DNA from: Streptomyces kanamyceticus
GTDB taxonomy: Bacteria > Actinomycetota > Actinomycetes > Streptomycetales > Streptomycetaceae
Direction of reading: 5' to 3'
NCBI RefSeq assembly: GCF_008704495.1
Contig: NZ_CP023699.1
Coordinates: 3,286,001-3,350,000, forward strand
DNA: 64,000 bases
Each line of letters starts with the position of its first letter. The first letter of the stretch is position 1. Made by a program: the position numbers and the translations under genes. The notes under the pieces are model-generated. The model saw only the letters and a program-made list of their open reading frames with translations, had not been told where the DNA came from and did no database searches. Of the stretch, positions 1 through 8,682 are shown piece after piece.

Positions 1-1855
1 CGATCCCCTGGAGCGCGAGCCCCGCGGGCCAGCCGAGCACCGGCAGCAGCGCACAGCCGATCAGCCCCCGCCGGTCGCTGTGGGCCACGAAGTCCTCGTC
101 GACCGCCATGGCGCCCGCGACCACGGGAACGGCCGCGACTCCGAGCGCGTACCACCCAAGGTCCGGGACGTCCGCGTACCAACTTTCGAACGCGAACGCC
201 GCGCCAAGGACCAGCGCGCCCGCGGGCACCAGCGCCCGGAAGCCGGTCCAGCACGCCCACCGGGCGGCGCCGAGCATCCGCTCGCCCGCCCGCGCGGGTC
301 GCTGCCGCACCCGCTCCGAAGGACGTGACGGCTCGCGCCCGCCCACGACGCCCGCCCACCCGACCCCGAAGGCGACCGCGAGCAGCCCCGAGAAGGTCCA
401 GGACTCCCTGGCACCCGCACGGTGCTCCCACCACTCCTCGGGGAACCAACGCGCCACCACGTCCGGAACGACGAGCAGGACCGACAACACCAGCGACAGA
501 GCGGCCCCCACCACCAGGGCCGTCGTGGTCCACTTCCCGACGACCCGCCCCAGCGTCGCGATCCCGCCCTCCGGATCCGCCATGTGCCGCAGCCACCGAT
601 GGACCGCCACCGGGTCGTACTCCCGCTGCCGGATCCGCGCCGAACGCGCGCCCGCAAGGCTCGTCCTGGCCTGCCGCGCGGCGGCGTTCGCCGCGGCCGT
701 CGCGGTGGGGACGCAGCGCGCGAGGAGGTACTCGCGCAGCTCGTCCTCGGTGCGGAAATCCGTCACCGGGTGCAGCGCGCGGGTCGCGTCGCCGCCGTAC
801 ACGGCGAAGGCGAGCCCCAGGTAGAAGGGCGAGCCGAGGACCGCCGCCGCGGGACCCGCCGCCCCCGCGCGCATGGCGTCGGCCACCGCGTCCATCGGCG
901 ACACCCGCCCGTCGGAGCGCAACTCGACGTACGCACGGGCCTGGTCCGCGTCCACCCCGGCGATGCGCAGCAGCGTCGCCTCGCGCAACCACTCGTGACG
1001 CTCGGCGAGTTCGGTGTAGCGCCGCTCGCGGCAGGTCAGCACGAGCGGGGCGCTGCCGTCCACGCACTGGTAGTCGTTGAGCTCCCGCAGGGCCTCGCGG
1101 GCCCGGTCCGAGCCGTCCTCCGCGACCTCGGTGTCCATCTCGTCCAGGCCGTCGAGCACCGGCACGACCAGGCGCCGCGCGACAAGCTCGACCGCCGTCG
1201 CGCCGTCCACCTCGTACGACTTGACGAGGCTGGCCACCAGCCAGCGCTCGAAGCCGCCCACGGCCCTGCGCAGCCCCCACCACCGACGAGCGCGCGGCGG
1301 CGGCAGATCGCGGATCGAGAGACGGACCGGCACGGGGGCACCGGGCGCGCGCACCGCGAGGAGACGCACCACGAGATGGACCGCGAGGACGGTCTTGCCC
1401 GCGCCCGGGGGTCCGGTGACGACCAGACGTCCCGGCGCGGCGCAGTACCACCGCGCGACGTCGGAAAGACGCTGGCGCCCCGGCGGCTCCGCGCCGCCGG
1501 GCCTGGGTACCACGTCGACGTGCAGGTCGATGAGGTGCGCTCCGGTGCCGAGCATGTGGGTGCGCTCGGCGACCTCGACATCCTCGACGGATCGCGCGAG
1601 CCGGTCGAGGGCGACCACGAGACCGTCGCTCGCCCGCTGCAGGCGCAGGGCGCTCAGGCTGAGGGCCGAGCCGATCAGGAGCCCGAGCACACCCAGCGGG
1701 AGACCGAGGACCCCTGCCACGTCCTGCGGCTGAAGCCCCCCGCGCCGCATCGACAGAACCGCCCAGACCCCACCGGCCGACAGGGTCGCCACCCCGCCGA
1801 CGAGCAGCCACCGCATGCCCCACCGGCCCTGCCGCGCCCCCATGGACGGCAGCAT
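1..1855 (-). CDS. membrane-anchored NACHT NTPase (3' end cut by window edge)
   Basis: The frame is open from an ATG at 1855 to the window edge, so at least 618 residues are present and the C-terminus is missing. The N-terminus has two hydrophobic segments (about residues 16-35 and 47-70). A P-loop GPPGAGKT follows at 148-155, then a NACHT-type Walker B, VLDGLDEMD, near 215-223. Further hydrophobic segments follow towards the edge. NACHT proteins are STAND-class signalling NTPases that oligomerise on stimulus, and bacterial members include immune and regulatory proteins. The effector, if any, lies outside the window. The start could also be the ATG at 1843. It shares no operon with the MFS gene upstream (91-bp gap), although both run on the minus strand. 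The NACHT assignment is seen directly; any defence role is inference. Confidence 0.85.
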   Translation of the reverse strand, partial: MLPSMGARQGRWGMRWLLVGGVATLSAGGVWAVLSMRRGGLQPQDVAGVLGLPLGVLGLLIGSALSLSALRLQRASDGLVVALDRLARSVEDVEVAERTHMLGTGAHLIDLHVDVVPRPGGAEPPGRQRLSDVARWYCAAPGRLVVTGPPGAGKTVLAVHLVVRLLAVRAPGAPVPVRLSIRDLPPPRARRWWGLRRAVGGFERWLVASLVKSYEVDGATAVELVARRLVVPVLDGLDEMDTEVAEDGSDRAREALRELNDYQCVDGSAPLVLTCRERRYTELAERHEWLREATLLRIAGVDADQARAYVELRSDGRVSPMDAVADAMRAGAAGPAAAVLGSPFYLGLAFAVYGGDATRALHPVTDFRTEDELREYLLARCVPTATAAANAAARQARTSLAGARSARIRQREYDPVAVHRWLRHMADPEGGIATLGRVVGKWTTTALVVGAALSLVLSVLLVVPDVVARWFPEEWWEHRAGARESWTFSGLLAVAFGVGWAGVVGGREPSRPSERVRQRPARAGERMLGAARWACWTGFRALVPAGALVLGAAFAFESWYADVPDLGWYALGVAAVPVVAGAMAVDEDFVAHSDRRGLIGCALLPVLGWPAGLALQGI

Positions 1856-1945
1856 GCCCGAGCCCGGCCGGTCGGACCACCCCGAACAGCAAGCCGGGCC
1901 GCCCCCGGAAGAAAGAGGACGACCCGGCACACGGAGACGTACGGC

Positions 1946-3640
1946 TCAGCGCTGGAGCTGCGGCTCCGGCGACCGGTCCTCGGACGGCTGCGCCTCGTCG
2001 GAGGCCGCGGACCCGCCCCGCCCCTTGCGCGGCAGCAGCGCCGCGACGAGCACTGTGCCCGCGCCGAGGATCACCGCGCCGATCAGGCTGGTGTGGGACA
2101 CCGCGTCCGAGAAGGCGGAGCCGACCGCGTCGGCCATCTTGCCCGCGCCCTGGGCGAGTTGTTCGGCCTGGCCCTTGAGCTGGGCGGCCTGCTGCGGGGA
2201 GCCCGCGTGGGCCGCCTTCTCCGCGACCTCGCGCGCCTGGTCGCCGATGCCCTGCGCCACCGCGTATCCGGCGCCGACGGAGTCCTGCGCGGTGTCCAGC
2301 GTGCCGTCGGGCAGCTTCGTGCCGGAGGCCGCGGCCGCGTCGGACAGCTTCGAGGAGTACGAACTGGCGAGCACCGAGCCGAGGATGGCGATGCCGAGCG
2401 AGCCGCCGAGCTCCAGGGACGTGTCGTTGACCGCGCCGCCGACGCCCAGTTCGGACTCGGGGAACGCGCCCATGATCGCGTCGGTGCAGGGCGAGAGCGC
2501 CAGACCGATGGCCAGGCCCAGGATGATCAGCGGGGCGACGAAGTCCCCGTACGTGGAACCGGAGTCCACCCGGGTCAGCAGCGCAAGCGCCACCGTGCCC
2601 GCGACCATGCCCGCCGAGACCGTGATCTTCATGCCGATGCGCGGGGTCAGATAGCCCGTGAGCGCCGAGCCGACGAAGACCGCGCCCGCGAGCGGCAGCA
2701 TGCGCACGCCCGTCTCCAGCGGGTTGTAGCCGAGCACGAACTGGAGGTGCTGGGTGAGGTAGTAGAACGCGCCGAAGACCGCGAGGAAGAACAGCGCGAC
2801 CGCGAGGTTCGAGCCCGCGAAGCGGCGGTCCAGGAAGCGGCGGACGTCCAGGATCGGGTGCGGGTAACGCAACTCCCAGGCGATGAAGGCCAGCAGGGCC
2901 ACGCCCGCGACGACCGCCGCCGAGATCGCCTTCGCGTCCCAGCCGAAGTGCGGACCCTGGATGATCATGTAGACGAGCGCGCCGGTCCAGATGACGGAGA
3001 GCGCGCCGCCGACGTAGTCGATCCGGTTGCTGTGTCCGGCCTTGGACGGCGGCACGAGGACGAGCGCGCCGACGATGGCGAGGGCGGCGATCGGCACGTT
3101 GATCAGGAAGGTCGACGACCAGCCGTGGTTCTCCAGGAGCGCGCCCGCGACCAGCGGCCCCGCCGCGATCGCGAGACCGGCCGTGGCGGTCCACAGCACG
3201 ATCGCCTTGGCCCGCTCGGCGCGCGGGAAGGTCGCGGCGAGCAGCGAGAGCGTGGCGGGCATGATCATCGCCGCGCCGAAGCCCATCACCGCGCGGGCCG
3301 CGATGACCCCGCCGGAGCTGTCCACCAGCGAGCCCGCGACCGATCCCGCGCCGAAGACGACGAGACCGAGCACCAGCGCGCCGCGCCTGCTGTACTTGTC
3401 GCCGATCGCGCCGAGCAGCAGCATCAGGGCCGCGTACGGCACGGTGTAGCCGTCGATGACCCACTGCAGGTCCGAGCTGGAGAGCCCGAGGTCCTTGGTC
3501 ATGTCGGGGGCGGCGACGGTCAGCGCCGTGTTCGCCATCACGATGATCAGCAGGCTCAGGCAGAGCACGCCAAGTGCCCACCAGCGCCGTGCGTACGGCT
3601 GCTTCATCTCCTCGACCGGTTGCTTCATGAGCAGAGCCAC
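1946..3640 (-). CDS. MFS drug:H+ antiporter, DHA2 (EmrB/QacA) family
   Basis: A 564-residue, probably 14-helix integral membrane exporter. Early helices contain the family pattern NTALTVAAPDM, then DGYTVPYAALMLLLGAIGD (helix 2 and the A-like loop) and the antiporter motif C region AGPLVAGALL followed by FLINVPI. The segment between the last two helices is enlarged (about 70 Ala/Gln/Glu-rich residues), as in many actinobacterial DHA2 proteins. I chose the GTG at 3640 because AAGGGTGAGG precedes it by about 5 nt; ATG 3628 is an alternative, and ATG 3709 would lie inside the operator region. It is divergent from a TetR gene and separated from it by three palindromes, the usual layout of an efflux pump repressed by its neighbour. 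The substrate is unknown. Confidence 0.9.
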   Translation of the reverse strand: MALLMKQPVEEMKQPYARRWWALGVLCLSLLIIVMANTALTVAAPDMTKDLGLSSSDLQWVIDGYTVPYAALMLLLGAIGDKYSRRGALVLGLVVFGAGSVAGSLVDSSGGVIAARAVMGFGAAMIMPATLSLLAATFPRAERAKAIVLWTATAGLAIAAGPLVAGALLENHGWSSTFLINVPIAALAIVGALVLVPPSKAGHSNRIDYVGGALSVIWTGALVYMIIQGPHFGWDAKAISAAVVAGVALLAFIAWELRYPHPILDVRRFLDRRFAGSNLAVALFFLAVFGAFYYLTQHLQFVLGYNPLETGVRMLPLAGAVFVGSALTGYLTPRIGMKITVSAGMVAGTVALALLTRVDSGSTYGDFVAPLIILGLAIGLALSPCTDAIMGAFPESELGVGGAVNDTSLELGGSLGIAILGSVLASSYSSKLSDAAAASGTKLPDGTLDTAQDSVGAGYAVAQGIGDQAREVAEKAAHAGSPQQAAQLKGQAEQLAQGAGKMADAVGSAFSDAVSHTSLIGAVILGAGTVLVAALLPRKGRGGSAASDEAQPSEDRSPEPQLQR

Positions 3641-3691
3641 CGAAGCCTCACCCTTCCATGGTTCACGTGCGTTCCTGCTTGCCCGGTGACC

Positions 3692-3754
3692 TTGCACAGC
3701 ACTGTGCAATTACACACGACTGTGCAACTTACGCCATTGCACAGTGCCGTGCAA
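3692..3754. promoter_or_regulatory. three operator-like 18-bp palindromes (8-2-8)
   Basis: The divergent gap between the MFS and TetR genes holds three related inverted repeats. At 3692-3709 it is TTGCACAG-CA-CTGTGCAA (perfect). At 3710-3727 it is TTACACAC-GA-CTGTGCAA, directly abutting the first. At 3737-3754 it is TTGCACAG-TG-CCGTGCAA (one mismatch). Centre spacings are 18 and 27 bp. The placement, shape and repetition fit binding sites of the adjacent TetR regulator covering both promoters; binding itself is inferred. Confidence 0.8.
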
Positions 3755-3779
3755 AACGGGCGCGTGCACAATGGAGCCC

Positions 3780-4373
3780 ATGAGCCGAGCCGACGCCAAC
3801 CGCCGCCGCATCCTGGAGGTGGCACTCGCCGAGCTGCTGCGCGACCCGGAAGCGTCCATGGACCAGATCGCGCGCGCCGCCGGCGTCGTCCGCAGGACGG
3901 TGTACGGCCACTTCCCCAGCAGGGACGCGCTGATCGGCGCGCTCATCGACGGCGCGGTCGAGGCGGTCGCCGCGGCCCACGCCTCGGGACGCGCCCAGTC
4001 GGACGACCCCGCCGAGTCGATCGCCCACTCGATGATCGCCATCTGGGAGATCGCCGACGGCTACCGCCTGCTCGTCGCCCTCGCCCAGCGCAGCGTCGCG
4101 ATGGAGGGCATCAGACAACGCCTCGCACCGGTCCGCGAGCAGTGCGTGAACGTACTCCAACAGGGCCTGCGGTCGGGCGACTTCACCTCGACCCTGCCGC
4201 CCGCCGCCCTCGCGTACGTCCACGAACAGCAGCTCTTCGGCCTGATGGAGGCCGTCAACGACGGCCTGCTCGACCCGAAGGACGCGGGCCTGGCCGCCGC
4301 GTCGACGGCCCTGCTCTCGGCGGGCGTCCCCGCGGACCGCGTGCGGGAGATCATCGAGAACCTCGCGGCCTGA
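3780..4373 (+). CDS. TetR-family repressor of the divergent exporter
   Basis: A 197-residue regulator. The N-terminal helix-turn-helix is seen in MDQIARAAGVVRRTVYGHFPSRD (about residues 27-49), a canonical TetR recognition helix ending in TVYGHFPSRDAL. The rest is the variable all-helical ligand-binding and dimerisation domain. The ATG at 3780 was preferred because ATGGAG precedes it by a few bases; upstream starts at 3744 and 3771 exist, but 3744 lies within the third palindrome. Divergent pairing with a DHA2 exporter and the operator array suggests that it represses both its own gene and the pump until a toxic ligand binds. The ligand cannot be told from sequence. Confidence 0.9.
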   Translation: MSRADANRRRILEVALAELLRDPEASMDQIARAAGVVRRTVYGHFPSRDALIGALIDGAVEAVAAAHASGRAQSDDPAESIAHSMIAIWEIADGYRLLVALAQRSVAMEGIRQRLAPVREQCVNVLQQGLRSGDFTSTLPPAALAYVHEQQLFGLMEAVNDGLLDPKDAGLAAASTALLSAGVPADRVREIIENLAA

Positions 4374-4518
4374 CGGCGCGCCCCCAGAGCTCGACCACCT
4401 CGACGTACGCGAAAGCGCCGCCCACGACGCACGAGGGGGGAGTCTCGTACGTCGCGGGCGGCGCGGGTCGGGCCCCGTTCCGGTGGGGCCGGTACCAGGG
4501 GGGCCTTGCGGCCCGTCG

Positions 4519-5928
4519 TTACAGCACCTTCGCGGGCTCCTTGCCGCCACTCCGCGGCTCCGGCACGGCGTCCGCCTCCGTGCTCGCGTCCGCCGCGTCC
4601 CGCGCCCCGTGCTCGTCGTCGACCAACGTCTTCTCGTCGAAGGGCAGTTGGCCCGCGAGCACCGCGGTGACCCGTTCCTTGTCGACTTCCTTGGTCCAGG
4701 TGCCGATCAGCAAGGTGGCGACCGCGTTGCCCGCGAAGTTGGTGAGGGCGCGGGCCTCGCTCATGAAGCGGTCGACACCGATGATCAGGCCGACGCCGTC
4801 GACGAGGGCGGGCTTGTGCGACTGGAGTCCGCTCGCGAGGACCGCGATGCCCGAACCCGAGACGCCCGCCGCGCCCTTGGACGCGATCATCATGAAGAGC
4901 AGCAGCGAGATCTGCTCGCCGACGCCGAGCGGCTGGTGCATGGATTCGGCGATGAACAGCGAGGCCATGGTCAGGTAGATCATGGTGCCGTCGAGGTTGA
5001 AGGAGTAGCCCGTCGGGACGGTGATGCCGACGACGGGACGGCTGACGCCCAGGTGCTCCATCTTCGCGATGAGCCGCGGCAGCGCGGACTCGGACGAGGA
5101 GGTGGAGAGGATCAGCAGGAACTCCCTGCCCAGGTACTTCAGGAGCTTGAAGAGGTTGACCCCGGTCACCATGCGCACCAGCGTGCCGAGCACGACGACG
5201 ACGAACAGGGCGCAGGTGACGTAGAACCCGATCATGATCGTGGCGAGCGCCTTGAGCGCGGCCACGCCGGTCTCGCCGATGACGGCGGCCATCGCGCCGA
5301 ACGCGCCCACCGGAGCGGCCCACATGATCATCCCGAGCACCCGGAAGACCAGCTTCTGGATGTGCTCGATGCCGCGGAGCACCGGCTCGCCGGAGCGGCC
5401 CATCGCCTGCAGCGCGAAGCCCACGAGCAGCGCGACGAGCAGCGTCTGGAGCACCTCGCCCTGGGTGAACGCGGAGACCATCGTCTTGGGGATGATGCCG
5501 AGCGCGAAGTCGACGAGGCCCTTGTCCGCCTCGTCGGCCGCGGTGTGGCCCGCGTCCTTCTCGGACTGGCTGATGTCCATGCCCGAGCCCGGGTGCAGGA
5601 TGTTGCCGACCAGCAGGCCGATGGCGAGCGCGATGACCGACATCGCCATGAAGTAGGCGAGCGCGAGCCCGCCCACCTTGCCGACCTTCGCGGCCTTGCG
5701 CACCGAGCCGACGCCGAGCACGATCGTGCAGAAGATGATGGGCGAGATCATCATCTTGATCAGGCTCACGAAGCCAGCGCCGACCGGCTTGAGCTCCTTG
5801 GCGAAGTCCGGCCAGATGAAGCCGACGGCGATACCGAGCAGCGCGGCGCCGATGACGGCGATGTAGAGGTAGTGCGTGCGGTCCCGCTTGGCTGCGGGTG
5901 CCGCGTGTGGGTCGGCCGTGCTGGTCAC
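4519..5928 (-). CDS. dctA: C4-dicarboxylate:cation symporter DctA
   Basis: A 469-residue member of the DAACS (SLC1-like) family, which imports succinate, fumarate or malate with H+ or Na+. Visible family features are the first helices, YLYIAVIGAALLGIAVGF; the conserved KMMISPIIFCTIVLGV; the serine-rich re-entrant loop STSSSESALPRL; and the helix 7-8 signature TGYSFNLDGT. The GTG at 5928 follows AAGGAGGGCCCC, an excellent ribosome binding site; the longer frame from 6045 has no comparable site. It is divergent from a CitA/DcuS-like two-component system at 6185-8493, the usual arrangement for dicarboxylate-inducible uptake. Control by that system is inferred from the layout. Confidence 0.93.
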   Translation of the reverse strand: MTSTADPHAAPAAKRDRTHYLYIAVIGAALLGIAVGFIWPDFAKELKPVGAGFVSLIKMMISPIIFCTIVLGVGSVRKAAKVGKVGGLALAYFMAMSVIALAIGLLVGNILHPGSGMDISQSEKDAGHTAADEADKGLVDFALGIIPKTMVSAFTQGEVLQTLLVALLVGFALQAMGRSGEPVLRGIEHIQKLVFRVLGMIMWAAPVGAFGAMAAVIGETGVAALKALATIMIGFYVTCALFVVVVLGTLVRMVTGVNLFKLLKYLGREFLLILSTSSSESALPRLIAKMEHLGVSRPVVGITVPTGYSFNLDGTMIYLTMASLFIAESMHQPLGVGEQISLLLFMMIASKGAAGVSGSGIAVLASGLQSHKPALVDGVGLIIGVDRFMSEARALTNFAGNAVATLLIGTWTKEVDKERVTAVLAGQLPFDEKTLVDDEHGARDAADASTEADAVPEPRSGGKEPAKVL

Positions 5929-6184
5929 GGGGCCCTCCTTGAACGACGTCGTCGGCGTTGGGTGACGTATCCCCGGAGCGTGTCGGTGGTGACGCGCTCG
6001 CGAGATACGCACATCGGTGGCGCGCTCGCGGTGGACGTGGATCACGTGCCCGGCGAGTGCGCGGCTGCCCGCAGTGCGTGCGGCTCACGTCCTGGGCGAT
6101 CCCGGTGACTATCTCTCGCCCTGTGAGGGCGGTCACCCTTGCGTTCATTTAGTTCGCACTTAACCGACCAGGCAGACTTGCCAC

Positions 6185-7810
6185 ATGCCCCGCACCCGTC
6201 CACGCCGCCCGCGCCGCCTGCCGCGCAGCCTGGCGGGCCAGCTCTTCGCGATGCAGATCGTGCTGGTCACGGTGGTGGTCGCCGGGTGCGCGCTCTTCAC
6301 GTACGTGAGCGACAAGCACCAGGCGGAGGAAGGCGCGCGGCGCCAGGCGACCGCGGCGGCCCGGGCGGTCGCGGACTCGCCCTCCGTGCGCGAGGCGATC
6401 GCGGGCGACGACCCGACGCGAGAGCTCCAGCCGTACGCGAGCCGGGTGCAGCGGCACACGGGCGTCGACTTCGTGACGATCATGGACCCGCGCGGCATCC
6501 GCTGGACCCACCCCGACAAGCACCGCATCGGCGAGCGCTTCCTCGGCCACCGGGCCGAGGCGCTGCGCGGCAGGACCTTCTCCGAGACGTACACAGGGAC
6601 CCTCGGCGCCTCCGTACGCGTGGTCACGCCGATCCGGGCGGGCGACGACGCGGACGGGCCGATCGTCGGCCTGGTCAGCGCGGGGATCACCATCCAGGAG
6701 ATCACCGCGAAGGCGCGCGGCCAGCTGCTCGCGCTGCTCGGCGTCGCGGCCGCCGCACTCGTCCTCGGCGGCATCGGGACGTACGTCATCAACGCCCGCC
6801 TGCGCCGCAGCACCCACGGCATGAACGCCGCCGAACTCAGCCGCATGCACGACTACCACGAGGCGGCCCTGCACGCGGTGCGCGAGGGACTGCTCATGCT
6901 CGACGGACAGCGCCGCATCGCGCTGATCAACGACGGCGGCCGCGAGCTGCTCGGCGTCACCGGCGACACCGTGGGCCGCAACGTCGCGGACCTCGGCCTG
7001 CCCGCCCCGCTCACCGGCGCGCTCCTGGCCGCCGAGCCGCGCGTCGACGAGGTGCATCTGACCGCCGACCGCGTGGTCGTCGTCAACACCTCACCGGTGA
7101 CCGGCGGGGAACGGCGCGGCACGGTCGTGACGCTGCGCGACCACACCGAGCTCCAGGCGCTCACCGGCGAGCTGGACTCCGAGCGCGGCTTCACCCGCGC
7201 CCTGCGCTCGCAGGCCCACGAGGCCGCCAACCGGCTGCACACCGTGGTCTCCCTCATCGAACTCGACCGCGCCGAGGAGGCCGTCGACTTCGCCACCGCG
7301 GAACTGGAACTGGCGCAGGCCCTGACCGACCAGGTGGTCGCGGCGGTCAGCGAACCCGTCCTCGCGGCCCTCCTCCTCGGCAAGGCCGCACAGGCCAACG
7401 AACACGGCGTCGAACTCGTCGTCTCCCCCGACAGCAGCATCGACGACGGCATGCTCCCGGCCTCCCTGCCGCCCCGCGACCTCGTCACGGTCCTCGGCAA
7501 CCTCATCGACAACGCGGTCGACGCGGCCCAGGGCTCCCCCGCGGCCCGGGTCACCGTGACGGCCCGCGCGGACACGGCGGGCCTGCTCCTGCGCGTCGCG
7601 GACACCGGCCCCGGAGTCGACCCGGCCCAGCGCGAAGCGGTCCTCGAACGGGGCTGGTCGACCAAGGCGGCCACCGGCAGGGGCCTCGGCCTGGCCCTGG
7701 TCCACCAGACGGTGACGCGCAACGGCGGCACCCTGACGATCGAGGAATCCCCGGACGGCGGCGCCCAGTTCGAGGTCACCCTCGTCCACACCACGGGAGG
7801 CAGCAGGTGA
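6185..7810 (+). CDS. CitA/DcuS-type sensor histidine kinase
   Basis: 541 residues. One transmembrane helix (about 22-40) is followed by an extracytoplasmic PDC/Cache-like sensor (SVREAIAGDD, TGVDFVTIMDP, GIRWTHPDKHRIGE: the signature of citrate/C4-dicarboxylate sensors) and a second helix (about 180-200). A cytoplasmic PAS domain comes next, then the phosphoacceptor region LRSQAHEAANRLHTVVSLIEL with its His, and an HATPase_c domain with N-box NLIDNAVDA and G-boxes DTGPGVD and GRGLGLALVHQ. The response regulator follows with a 4-bp GTGA overlap. The dctA gene is divergent, so the likely signal is a C4-dicarboxylate or citrate. No strong ribosome binding site precedes ATG 6185. Confidence 0.92.
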   Translation: MPRTRPRRPRRLPRSLAGQLFAMQIVLVTVVVAGCALFTYVSDKHQAEEGARRQATAAARAVADSPSVREAIAGDDPTRELQPYASRVQRHTGVDFVTIMDPRGIRWTHPDKHRIGERFLGHRAEALRGRTFSETYTGTLGASVRVVTPIRAGDDADGPIVGLVSAGITIQEITAKARGQLLALLGVAAAALVLGGIGTYVINARLRRSTHGMNAAELSRMHDYHEAALHAVREGLLMLDGQRRIALINDGGRELLGVTGDTVGRNVADLGLPAPLTGALLAAEPRVDEVHLTADRVVVVNTSPVTGGERRGTVVTLRDHTELQALTGELDSERGFTRALRSQAHEAANRLHTVVSLIELDRAEEAVDFATAELELAQALTDQVVAAVSEPVLAALLLGKAAQANEHGVELVVSPDSSIDDGMLPASLPPRDLVTVLGNLIDNAVDAAQGSPAARVTVTARADTAGLLLRVADTGPGVDPAQREAVLERGWSTKAATGRGLGLALVHQTVTRNGGTLTIEESPDGGAQFEVTLVHTTGGSR

Positions 7811-8493
7811 CCATCCGCGTACTCGTAGTCGAGGACGACCCCGTCGCGGCCGACGCCCACGTCCTCTACGTGAACCGCGTCCCCGGCTTCGAGTCCACCG
7901 AGAAGCCCGCGCACTCCGCCGCCGAGGCGCGCCGCGTCCTGGACCGCGCCCCCATCGACCTGATCCTCCTCGACCTGCACCTGCCCGACGGGCACGGCCT
8001 CCAGCTGGCCCGCTCCCTGCGCGCCGCGGGCCACCCGACAGATGTCATCGCGGTGACGTCGGCCCGTGACCTGGCGGTGGTCCGCGAGGGCGTCTCGCTC
8101 GGCGTGGTGCAGTACGTCCTCAAGCCCTTCACCTTCGCCACCCTGCGCGACCGCCTGACCCGCTACGCGGAGTTCCGCACGGCCGCCGCCGACGGCGAGG
8201 CCACCGGCCAGGACGAGGTGGACCGCGCGCTCGCCACGCTGCGCGCACCGGGCCCCGCCGCCCTCCCCAAGGGCCTCAGCGGCCCCACCCTGGAACGCGT
8301 CGTACGCACCCTGCGCGCGGCCCCCGACGGCCTGACCGCCGCCGCGGCCGCCCGGTCGGCGGGCCTGTCCCGGATCACCGCGCGGCGCTATCTGGAACAC
8401 CTGGTGGAGACGGGACACGCGGCGCGCAGCCCCCAGTACGGCCAAGTGGGCCGCCCGGAACTGGTCTACCGCAGACTCCCCGCCCCGGAGTGA
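7807..8493 (+). CDS. CitB/DcuR-type response regulator
   Basis: 228 residues. The receiver domain starts TIRVLVVEDDPVAADAH, with acidic pocket E9/D10/D11, phosphoacceptor D56 in LILLDLHLPDG, conserved T/S in AVTSARD and Lys in VLKPF. The C-terminal output domain has a winged-helix segment, GLTAAAAARSAGLSRITARRYLEHL, as in the CitB/DcuR/MalR group rather than the OmpR or NarL type. The GTG start overlaps the kinase stop by 4 bp, implying translational coupling. Likely targets are dctA (divergent from this operon) and possibly the ABC importer starting 190 bp downstream; neither is shown by the sequence. Confidence 0.92.
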   Translation: MTIRVLVVEDDPVAADAHVLYVNRVPGFESTEKPAHSAAEARRVLDRAPIDLILLDLHLPDGHGLQLARSLRAAGHPTDVIAVTSARDLAVVREGVSLGVVQYVLKPFTFATLRDRLTRYAEFRTAAADGEATGQDEVDRALATLRAPGPAALPKGLSGPTLERVVRTLRAAPDGLTAAAAARSAGLSRITARRYLEHLVETGHAARSPQYGQVGRPELVYRRLPAPE

Positions 8494-8528
8494 CCCGCAC
8501 CCCCGCTGCCCCCTCACCCCACCCCCCA

Positions 8529-8612
8529 TAACAACGTTGTCACGACATTGACAAGCATCAACGCCGAGCCACCGCACGGGCATTGACCTTGCTCCGAGCC
8601 CGCCCTTACGTT
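8529..8612 (+). promoter_or_regulatory. palindrome and promoter upstream of sugar importer
   Basis: ACAACGTTGT at 8531-8540 is a perfect 10-bp palindrome with a central CG, extended by flanking T/A at 8529/8542. Its shape resembles LacI-family operators. A vegetative-type promoter follows: -35 TTGACC at 8583-8588, 18-bp spacer, -10 TACGTT at 8607-8612. The operator lies upstream of the -35, so the direction of control is not obvious, and no lacI gene is adjacent. Confidence 0.55.
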
Positions 8613-8682
8613 CACCGGGCAACCCCGCGTTGCGGCCCCCACGTGGCAACCCGGCCGCGTCGGCCAGTAGGAGGTCGTGCCC

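Noticed and set aside
422..4978. A 1518-codon open frame on the plus strand
   Set aside because: It runs antisense to the NACHT, MFS and DctA genes and through the operator region, and its protein is a low-complexity Arg/Ala/Gly sequence: the usual high-GC shadow.
8677..8682. GTG 8677 as the start of the binding protein
   Set aside because: The Shine-Dalgarno TAGGAGG ends only 2 nt upstream, too close; GTG 8683 has the proper 8-nt spacing.
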